In this document: positions 55,961 through 64,000 of the stretch, in pieces | Numbering within the stretch: position 1 is the first letter of the stretch | Layout of the letters: every line of letters starts with the position of its first letter | Assembly: GCA_029204225.1 (NCBI GenBank) | Contig: CM055097.1 | Span: 31,137,599-31,201,598 of the forward strand | Reading direction: 5' to 3' | Length of the DNA: 64,000 nucleotides | DNA from: Diphasiastrum complanatum | Taxonomy: Eukaryota; Streptophyta; Lycopodiopsida; Lycopodiales; Lycopodiaceae | Notes under the pieces: generated by a model | Databases searched by the model: none | What the model was told of the DNA's origin: nothing | Seen by the model: only the letters and a program-made list of their open reading frames with translations | Program-made: the position numbers and the translations under genes

Positions 55961-56642
55961 TGTAAAAATTACAGCAAATAAGGATCCTAAAACACTTGAA
56001 ATGATGAGGGAAACAATAGATTATGATTTCATAAGATTAGCACAAGTTGAACCATCAAAATCCATCAAAAATCTATGCTTGAACCTCACTAAATGGCCCA
56101 AATCCTTGAAGAAGGCTTCACACGTGTGAAAGTACGGCCTCCCACATTCTGAGTACTGTACACCAGACCTACATTCAATCCTATAATCATTAGTAATCAC
56201 AAGTACTCAAACAATTATGAACATAGAGAGCAATTGCACCATTATGAGAGAAAAAACATGAAATTGCTTGATTGATTTTGGTGAGATATCATCACCTATA
56301 TATACATGATCCATCACGGTTTTGGGCAGGTATGAGTAGCCCTAAACCTATCCCTAATGCTAATTTTGGTGGATCTTTCATCCCTACCAAGTTAGGGTTG
56401 GAATCTTGGAGATCCCTCAACAATGCAAAAATTACCAAAAATAGCTCCTATTTTTTCTCCCTTGTATCTAAGCATAATTTGGACTCATTCCAAAGGTTCT
56501 AACACTTAGGTCTACTTGAGAACATCCTTATGAATGGAATCCTATGCTATTTGGCACGTGTGACAAGCCACATCATGACCATCTAACTATTTACAAGTCA
56601 TATGACCAAAACTAGTCAAGCTAGAATTGTGAATTTTTAACA
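55961..56642 (-). repeat. Copia-5 5' LTR
   Basis: 682 bp; TATA box at about 56297-56304 and CACACGTGTG at 56119-56128. It ends TTTTTAACA beside the ATTAG duplication. Confidence 0.95.
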
Positions 56643-56647
56643 ATTAG

Positions 56648-57730
56648 ATCTATGCTTGATGAAAGCACTTTTGCTCAAAGGCTTGGTGAGTAGATCGGCA
56701 ATACAAGAGGACGAGTTGACATGCTCCAAATAGATTTCTCCTCCAATAAGCTTTTCTCTCACAAAATGGTGTGCCACTTCTACGTGCTTGCTTCTTGCAT
56801 GAAATATGGGATTATTGGCAAGAGCTTGGGCGGAGATGTTATCAAACTTGATCATTGGTAGATCATCCTCCTTGATGCACTTTAGCTCCATTAATAACCT
56901 CTTGATCCAAAGCACTTCTTTGGTAGTTGTAGTGAGTGCTTTGTACTCGGCCTCACATGAGGAGAGAGATATAGTATCTTGCTTTTTGAAAAGCCAAGAT
57001 ATTAGATTGCCTCCAAGAAAGATAGTGTATGCAGTAATAGCTTTCGATCCATCTTGTCACTTGCAAAGTCTGAATCCTAGTAGCCAATAATGGATAGATC
57101 TTCACTTTTATAGAGTAGACCATAATCACAAGATGAAGATACATATCTTAGAATCCTCTTGGCCATCTTCCAATGATGGATCTTAGGATCTTGCATAAAT
57201 TGACTCAATTTGTGCACACAAAAACTTAGATCGGGCCTAGTAATGGTAAGCCAAATCAAGGAGCCTACAAGACTCCTAAAAAGTGTGATGTCCTCAAAGG
57301 ATCTTTCATCACCTTTATTAGGATCTTTTACAATTTGCTCCATTGGAGGATCTATGCTCTTAGAATTTTCCATATGGAATGTTTTCAACATAGAGTGAGC
57401 ATATCTAGATTGGCATATAAAGACATGATTTTCATAAAAATCAATTTCTAGGCCTAGGATGTAATGCATCTCTCCTAGATCTTGCATTTTAAACTCACAT
57501 CCAAGTGCTAGCTTGGTTTCATCAACTAGCTTGATACAACTTCCACAAAGAATAATGTCATCAACATAAATTAGAAGAATGACAATATTGCTATCAACAA
57601 ACTTTAGATACATGGAAGGATCATAGTCACTAAGAGTAAATCCTAGTGAGATAAGAAAAGAATTAAGTCTTGAATACCATGATCTTGGTGCTTGTTTGAG
57701 TCCATAAAGACTTTTGAAGAGCAAGCACAC
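56648..57730 (-). pseudogene. Copia-4 reverse transcriptase (C-terminal part) and RNase H
   Basis: The frame 57730-57077 has CLLFKSLYGLKQAPRSWYSR, the catalytic IYVDDIILCGS and FRSLVGSLIWLTITRPDLSF. RNase H is split: SFLGGNLISWLF..KQDTISLSS is broken by a frameshift near 57000, and 56915-56648 carries WIKRLLMELK, DNISAQALANNPIFHARSKH and HHFVREK. Copia-5 inserted just after the end of the domain. Confidence 0.9.
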
Positions 57731-59010
57731 TTTGGACTTATCCTTGATGAATCCTTGAGGTTGTTACATATAGATCTCCTTCTCAAGATAACCATTTAGA
57801 AAAGCATTGGATACATCTAATTGGAGCACCTTCCACTTGAAAAAACAAGCAAGAGAAATAAGAATTCTTATTGTCACCATCTTTGCAATGGGTGGATTTG
57901 AGCAAATCCTTTGGCACATAATCTTGCTTTATGCTTGTTGTGGCATCATACCACTCCTTGGTATTGAGTGCCTCTTGTACATTCTTTGGCTCTTCATGAG
58001 AGACATAAAAAACATAATTAGTGGAATCAAGATCCACTTGTTTGCCTTTGTCAACATATGAGAGCCTCTTAGGCTCGAATCTATCTCTCATGGATCTTCT
58101 TGGTGAGAAAATCCGAGGAGAGTCTTCTTCAAATCTCGACCCCATCACATCATGATTGTCTTCAAAATCAATGATTGATGATGCATCCATAGATTTCTTG
58201 ATCTCGGCCTCTTCAAAAGATGAGTGTTGATCTTCATGAAAGACAACATCTCTACTTTCAACAACTTGAGAAGTAGAGAGTATAAAGACTCTATAGGCCT
58301 TCTTGGTGGATGAGTATCCAACCATGATCCCTTTGCATACACTAGGATCTTCCTTCTTCCTTGTTTCCAAGGGAATATGGACAAAGCATAAGCATCCAAA
58401 AACTCTAAGGTGATCAACCTTAGGCTTCTTCAAAAATAAGATTTTATATGGTGACTTTCCTCCAAGAGCTATATGTGGGAGCCTATTGCAAAGATAATTT
58501 GCACAATTAATGGCTTCTCCCCAAAAATCTTTGGGCAAAGATGCCTCAATTCTCATAGATTTTGCACATTCACATAGAGATCTATTCTTTCTCTCGGCCA
58601 CTCCATTTTGAGATGGAGAGTAGGCACAAGAAAACTCTCTTTTAATGCCTTCAAGCTCACAAAAATCTTGAAATTTATTGGAGATATATTCACCACCTCC
58701 ATCACTTCTAAGAGCTTTAATTTTGAAAGAATTGCTTCTCTACATAAGCTTTGAAAATAAGGAAATGATCAAACACCATAGATTTAGAAGCAAGAAGATA
58801 TATCCAAGTGAATCTTGTGTAATCATCAATGAAAGTAACAAAACAAGTGGCTCCTCCCTTGCTTGTAGTTGATGAGAAATGCACATCCGAGTGGATTAAC
58901 TCCAAAGGATGCTTGCTTTTGATAGAAGATCTTGTAAATGGATTTTTGTGAGATTTAGCAATAGCACAAGCCTCACAAGGCTTGATCTTCTTGGAGAGTG
59001 ACTTTGGCAA
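57731..59010 (-). pseudogene. Copia-4 integrase and start of reverse transcriptase
   Basis: The zinc part and core start are open at 59010-58717 (CEACAIAKSHKNPF, ELIHSDVHFS, FIDDYTRFTWIYLL). A break at about 58715 precedes SDGGGEYISNKFQDF. 58601-57783 has MAERKNRSLCECAKS, the C-terminal HIPLETRKKEDPS, a linker (PRRSMRDRFEPKRLSYVDKG) and the first part of the reverse transcriptase (EEPKNVQEALNTKEWYDA), after which part of the fingers domain is missing. Confidence 0.9.
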
Positions 59011-60434
59011 GCCAATAGCTTTGGCTTATTTGATCATAGAGAGCATGGATTTGTAGTTGGGATGTCCCAACCTCCTATGCCATAATTCCTCCATAGAGAG
59101 CTTGTTCACAAGAGCAACATTAAAAGCATTCACATACTAATTTGGATCTAGTTTATAGATGCCACCAAATCTAGATCCTAATGCAAGTATCTCATCATTC
59201 TTCTTGATAGTGCAAGTATCAACATTGAATTTTACATCAAGGCCACTATCAAGCAATTGGCCAACACTAATAAGATTCTTGGTAAGCCTAGGTACATAAA
59301 GAACTTTAGAGAGAGAAAGAACTTTAGAGGATGCAAGCTTCAAGGGAATGTTCCCTATGCCTTCAATAGGACATTCAAAATCATTTGCAGTGTATATTGA
59401 TTTCTTGACTCCATCATAAGGTGCAATAGAAGAGAAAGAGTCCTTGGATCTACACATATGTGAAGAGGCTCCACTATCAATATACCATAGGCCGTCCTTC
59501 TTGAAAGGAGTAGATGAGAAACTAGAGACCATAAGAGATCCTTCTCCATCACTTGCAATAGTGTCTTCCTTCTCATTGATAATGTTGGCTTGCTTGAGTT
59601 GATTCTTCTTCTTGAAGCAATTGGTGGCATAATGACCTTTCTTGCCACATAAAAGCACTTGATCTTCTTCTTCTTGAGCTTGGATGATGAAGCATTAGAG
59701 GAATCATCTTCCTCCTCATCTTTGTCTTTGGATTTGACTTTGTCCTTGCTTGAAGATTGTTGATGTTGGTTCTTGCTCCTTCCTTTGTGCTTATCCTTGG
59801 CAAAGAGAGCTTTGCCATCATTATGAATGAGAGAAAGCTTGTCCAACCTCAAGATCTTGTACTCTTGTCTTGATTCTTCCGAAATTAGTACACTTTGGAG
59901 AGCCTCCAAACTTGGTAGCTCCTCCTTAATGGCATAGGATTGGACAAGGTTATCAAATTCACTTCTCAAGCCATTGAGAATGACTTGAACTAGCTCATTT
60001 TGATTGATGGAATCACCAATACAAGCAAGTTCTCTATGAATATCTTTTACTCTCAAAACATAACTAGATGCACTCTCATCACTCTTTTGGGTACTTTGAA
60101 AGATTTGATTCCTAAGAGTGAGAAGCCTAGAGGTATTCTTAGCCTCATAGATAGTCTTGAGACAATCCCAAGCTTCTTTGGTTGTTGTACAAGTACCTAT
60201 CTTCCTCAATATCTCATTAGAGACATTCATCTTAATGTAGTGGAGAGCCATCCTAGCTCTCTTTTTGTATTTTTGAACCTCTTGAAGAACTTGTGGTTCT
60301 TCTTCAAGGCCAAGAACTATGTCCATCACGTCTTGAAGGATCAAGATGGACTCCATCCTCATTTTTCAAATTGAATAGTTTGAAGTGGTCAATCTTTCAC
60401 TTAATTCCAACAAGGATGAACCCATTGAAGACAT
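59011..60434 (-). pseudogene. Copia-4 gag and protease
   Basis: The natural ATG is at 60432-60434, and a TGA near 60367 (Trp expected, as in YSIWK of the relatives) breaks the frame; the 335-residue frame then starts MRMESILILQ. gag shows CTTTKEAWDCLKTIYE and SYVLRVKDIHREL. The knuckle region shifts frame near 59655 (..CGKKGHYATNCF), and the protease site LWYIDSGASSHMC follows with TKNLISVGQLLDSGL. Confidence 0.9.
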
Positions 60435-61178
60435 TTGAAGTGAAGAAAACTCAAATGATGAACAATAAATGTTGCTACACAATCTCAATAGGATCCAATA
60501 AGAGAGTACTATCTCCTCCTATGAATAATCTTGCAACTATTTGTGAATTGATTCTCACTAGCTACACAAACCTCTCTAAAACAAGATCTATTTCACATAA
60601 AATGATGGAGTATAGGCAAAGTTAGGATCAAGCACTCTTAGTACGTGTGAAATACTCTAAGAAACCAAATTTGACTCAAATACAATGATATTGCATGAAA
60701 CAAAATGGCTAAGATCTCAAAACAGTGCCTAGATCACATATAGATGAGATTGGCAAGCATACAACTGTGATTTTGGATCAACCAAGCAATCTCTTGACCA
60801 AACCAAATGTGTCCACCCAGGTCTAGGTGCCCTACCTAACCCTCTTCAAAAGCTTATATCTTTTGATTGGCTCAACCAAATGGAATGAAACTGATTGCAT
60901 CAAAAACTAGACAAAAATAGCTTCAAAACAAGCTATCAAACAAGATAAATGGATCAAGCATGAGAGAGAACTTCCAAACTGAAATTGGATGTTCCTCACA
61001 CGTGTCTGAGCACCTAATTCCGTACAGTACCAGGTCAGACCCAATCAATGTCCTTTTGATCTCTTTTGATCCAAGATTGAACAAGATAGCTAGGAAAATG
61101 GGCCTTGACAACTTCTAGCTCAAGATTGATGAATAGTTTTCACTTAGATGGATTAAAATGCATGGTAACCTTAGGTAG
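60435..61178 (-). other. Copia-4 untranslated leader
   Basis: Non-coding between gag and the primer site. It holds the one-mismatch palindrome CACACGTGTC at about 60998, near CCGTACAGTACC. Confidence 0.75.
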
Positions 61179-61911
61179 GATCTGATACCATGTTGAATTT
61201 CACACGTGTGGATTGTCCACTACATGTACTTGTGATCTCCTAAGGCGTGTAGATGCACCAAGATCAAGACTAGATTGAGATTCAAGATCTAACTTTGATT
61301 CTATGGCAAAAACACACTAATACATGCATTCAATCACTTCCAACTCTCACTCACACATGTGGGAAGTAATCAAAAAATAATCTAAGTAAAAACAAGCTGC
61401 TCTCCTCGGGTAGAGAGAGAAAAAGAAACATGAGCTCTCGGGTAGAGAGAGAAAGCTAGAAATTCAATAACTCACAAAATCTATGAAATCACCAAATCAA
61501 TTAGATCCAAAATGAGGAGTACAATGATACTAGTAGATCCATGAGCTACCACTATGCTTAACTATGATTGGACCATACTTTGTCACCTCTTGATCCTATT
61601 GGACCATTGATTCTATTGAACTATATTCAAGCACACCTCAATTTCCTATTGGACCTCACAAGGTTCCACCTCTAAATCCTATTGGACCTCTTGGAGTTCA
61701 TCAAACAAAATCTTTACACTTGTCTACACTCTAATTGGCACGTGTTTAGCCTCTTACTCTATTTTGGCTCAATAGTGACATTACAAGTGGAAATGCATAA
61801 TTTGTCATCTATGCCAAATTTATTCCTATCAAAATCCTACACCTAGATGCTTGATGTAAAAAACATAAGACCCCTATATCTAACATAGATAATCTTTTTC
61901 AACTCTTCACA
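61179..61911 (-). repeat. Copia-4 primer site and 5' LTR
   Basis: GATCTGATACCA (61179-61190) is a two-base-decayed primer site; the LTR is 61191-61911 (721 bp), with CACACGTGTG at 61201-61210. Confidence 0.9.
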
Positions 61912-62437
61912 GTGTGGAGATCATCACCACAAAGTGTTCATGTGACTTTGGAAGAGAAGAAAGCAAGGTCATAGCGGCATCATCATCTTGAATAGCAAAT
62001 CCTACAACTGATAACTAATCCAATAAAGATTTGAAGTTGTTTATGTGAGAAGTGATGGCAGTAGAATTAGACATGCTAAGAGTAAAGAACTTCCTTCTAA
62101 GATGTAATCCAGTGGTTACATCGTGAGTCTCATAAAGACTTGATAACAAATCTAATGCATCCTTAGAGGTTTTGCATGTGGTAACATGAGATATTTGGGA
62201 GTCGGCTAGATTGAGTGTGATACTTGCTAAGGCCTTCTGATCTTTGATCTTCCATGCCTTTGCTTGATCACCATCTTCTGGTTTAAGGTCAACACCTTCT
62301 ACTACATCCCAAAAATCTCTATCTATCAACATCATCCGGAGTTTTAACTTCCAGATGTAGAAGTTAGATCCATTGAACTTGTCAATGACTCTAGCCTCGT
62401 TGGATGATGGAGACGAAGAGCTACCACTATGAGACAT
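61912..62437 (-). pseudogene. MC gag N-terminal part
   Basis: 140 open residues starting MSHSGSSSSPSSNEARVIDK, with FNGSNFYIWKLKLRMMLIDR and TSKDALDLLSSLYETHDVTT, the copia gag core. A TAA at 62015-62017 (CAA expected) interrupts it, after which the frame continues to the Copia-4 insertion at 61911. It resumes at 43561. Confidence 0.9.
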
Positions 62438-62490
62438 GTTAACAATACTACAAATAGAACAAACTTAATCTCTCAGTTTATATGAGCTAC

Positions 62491-62502
62491 GCTCTGATAC
62501 CA
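62491..62502 (-). other. MC primer-binding site
   Basis: GCTCTGATACCA, complement of the initiator tRNA-Met site, three bases from the LTR edge at 62506. Confidence 0.93.
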
Positions 62503-62505
62503 ATT

Positions 62506-64000
62506 TGATGGGGCAAGGAGTATGGAGAATGTGAGCGGAGAAGAGAGCAGGATTATTTGCGAAATAGCTCTCCCACTACAATGGGCTGCTAGATGCAAAA
62601 ATAGTTTAATGGAATGTTTATGCTAATTATAATCACAGTTTAAGTGTTCTATTGCCCAATAAGATCTTATAATTTAGTTCATACTCACAAAAAATACAAA
62701 ATGAGTATAGTCCATCGAAGAGATTAAAAATGGTTTGAGGTATTACTGGATTTTTGGATTCAATAAGAAATTCAATTTTGAAATAGATTGAAAGAGCAGT
62801 GTAATAGCGCAAGTTCCTTAGGCGTCAAAGATGGCCATCGTCTGATCAGAAACTGAAGAGTCATAGACGTCCGTGTTCTGATCAGAGTGAGTGAACAAAT
62901 GTTATCAAACAGCAATGAAGTGCATTCAAGTCACAACAAGCATACACAGATAGAAAAGCGTGATGCTGCTATATTACACTGAAGCACAACAAAATAGCAG
63001 TTACAACCATAATGACGACGTAACTGGGAGGCTCAAAATCATTCGTCTCATAGACGGAGCATCACATAGAGTGTGTCTGGATGATCCATTTATAGAATTC
63101 ATCCATGTATTAATTACAGTAAATATTTGTCACCTAATTAGGTAAGTCATTGTACTTGGAAGTATTTGGCTTGTGTGACAACTTTACATGGTATATACGA
63201 TCAACGAATCAAGGAATGTTGACGCGGACAAGGACGTTGCAATTCTCTCATTTCGCATTTTACGTGAAGTGGCTTTCTCTCACTTCGCAAATTTTGGAAA
63301 GTGCTTGGAACGTTCCTCGTTGAAAATAGACGACTGTCGATATTTTTCTCTCTTCGGGATTTTGTGAAAAAGTTGATAGTGCCTGTAAAAATGCGAAGGT
63401 GTCCTTAAAAAGATGACAGTGCCTGTAAAAATGCAAAGGTGCCCTTAAAAAGGTGACAATGTCTTTAAAATAGTTTAACTTAAGTTGACTTCTTCAAAAT
63501 AGTTGAAAAGAAGAAGCCGAAGGTAAGTATTGCATTTTTTGAAAAAGTGCAAAAAAGTTGCCACGGTCGCAAAATAGTCAAACTGTTGAACTATGTTGAT
63601 GTGTCGCATTTCGAGAAAAGCCAACACTGTTGCATTTTGGGAATAGCCGACACTACGAAAAAATATAGTTCATTTCTGCAGACTGTTGTGCCACTTAGTG
63701 TATTTCTGCAGACTGTTGCGAGACTTAGTGTATTTTTGTAGAGTTGTTCTAAATGCTAATTCGTGAAAGTCCTTGAAGATGGCCAAGTCTTCAATGATCT
63801 TCAAACAATTGAACTTAACATTTGAACATGAAAATATGATAGGATTGGTTACCCTTTGCTGGAGATCAGCCGAAAGCCCGTTGTAGACGTTCTTCAAATA
63901 ATTTGGCTATCTAAGTTATGATTCTTGCAGGTATCAGATGAGCAGACGTAGAACCAATGTTGGTTTCACCTGACCCTAGATCAACGATCAATAAAAGTGC
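62506..64000 (-). repeat. MC 5' LTR, running off the window
   Basis: It starts TGATGGGGCAAGG and aligns with the whole left LTR; by comparison about 65 bp remain beyond the window. Relative to the left copy it has an extra ~41-bp unit near 63380-63460 and a second copy of a TGCAGACTGTTG..CTTAGTGTA unit near 63675-63735. Confidence 0.9.

Larger units (their letters stand above)
44361..56642 (-). mobile_element. Copia-5: Ty1/copia element inside Copia-4
   Basis: Target duplication ATTAG (44356-44360 and 56643-56647). LTRs 44361-45042 and 55961-56642, both 682 bp, with about five differences seen by eye. The primer site is at 55949-55960. gag-pol lies on the minus strand and is interrupted by Copia-2 (45747-52047). 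It is in the same family as Copia-1. Confidence 0.95.
43562..61911 (-). mobile_element. Copia-4: Ty1/copia element in MC gag
   Basis: Left LTR 43562-44298 and right LTR 61191-61911. The flanks share GTGT (43558-43561 and 61912-61915), a slightly imperfect target duplication. The decayed primer site is at 61179-61190. The internal region is complete but stop-ridden and is interrupted by Copia-5 (44361-56642). It is in the same family as Copia-6. Confidence 0.9.
27918..64000 (-). mobile_element. MC: large minus-strand Ty1/copia element filled with nested insertions
   Basis: The left LTR (27918-34895, carrying Copia-1) and the right LTR (62506 to beyond the window end) match over their length. 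The primer site lies at 62491-62502 beside the right LTR. Coding order, read right to left, is gag (62437-61912, then 43561-43230), protease (43213-42974), integrase (to 42167), reverse transcriptase (36152-35517) and RNase H (35516-34905), ending at a polypurine tract next to the left LTR. Insertions at 28999-34485, 36153-42166 and 43562-61911 account for the rest of the span. It is inactive. Confidence 0.9.

Noticed and set aside
44672..56502. A repeated ~76-104 residue frame (MILVR.HHLYIHD..) at 29071, 33942, 44672 and 56272
   Set aside because: It falls in the Copia-1 and Copia-5 LTRs over the TATA region and on the strand opposite to transcription. It looks conserved only because the LTRs are related.
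1..64000. CRISPR arrays, bacterial operons, tRNA or rRNA genes
   Set aside because: No regularly spaced direct repeats, cloverleaf-like sequences or rRNA signatures were seen, and the gene content is eukaryotic.

Overview
The window is plant nuclear DNA dominated by LTR retrotransposons. The evidence is GT-AG introns, long AT-rich non-coding stretches, GA and GT microsatellites, Ty1/copia and Ty3/gypsy polyproteins, and many premature stops explained by C-to-T decay. No intact ordinary host gene was found. The depth of nesting suggests a large repeat-rich land-plant genome; the species cannot be named from the sequence.

Layout. 0-7 kb: remains of two minus-strand Ty3/gypsy-like elements, each with a tRNA-Asp-like primer site (about 3.54 and 6.89 kb), separated by non-coding DNA that holds a degenerate ~22-bp minisatellite. 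7-12 kb: AT-rich DNA with one unrecognised ORF, an orphan copia-type primer site, a 60-bp tandem repeat and a GA microsatellite. 12.2-22.5 kb: the most unusual part. It holds four decayed, intron-containing genes: an unknown plus-strand gene; a minus-strand gene joining a histone H3-like N-terminus through a proline-rich linker to a Ulp1/adenain-type cysteine protease; a plus-strand gene split by a copia insertion whose C-terminus faintly resembles a tyrosine recombinase; and a minus-strand gene for a conserved-looking protein I cannot name. Small (~74 bp) inverted-repeat elements are scattered among them. I read this as a possible undescribed multi-gene mobile element or endogenous virus; that reading is inference.

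22.5-27.9 kb: a 5'-truncated Ty3/gypsy element with heavy CAG-to-TAG decay. 27.9-64.0 kb: one minus-strand Ty1/copia element (called MC here) whose two LTRs lie about 28 kb apart because younger copia elements are nested inside it. Copia-1 sits in its 3' LTR, a truncated Copia-2 relative plus Copia-3 in its pol, and Copia-4 in its gag; Copia-5 lies inside Copia-4 and Copia-2 inside Copia-5. Target-site duplications support Copia-1 (AAGCC), Copia-2 (ATGTC), Copia-5 (ATTAG), Copia-6 (ATGAG) and, less cleanly, Copia-4 (GTGT). Copia-2 is the youngest: its two 862-bp LTRs look identical and its pol has one visible lesion, a frameshift at a G run.

The copia families other than MC share an exact 10-bp palindrome, CACACGTGTG, found 15 times, almost all in LTRs or leaders. 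Coordinates of domain edges inside decayed copies are approximate.
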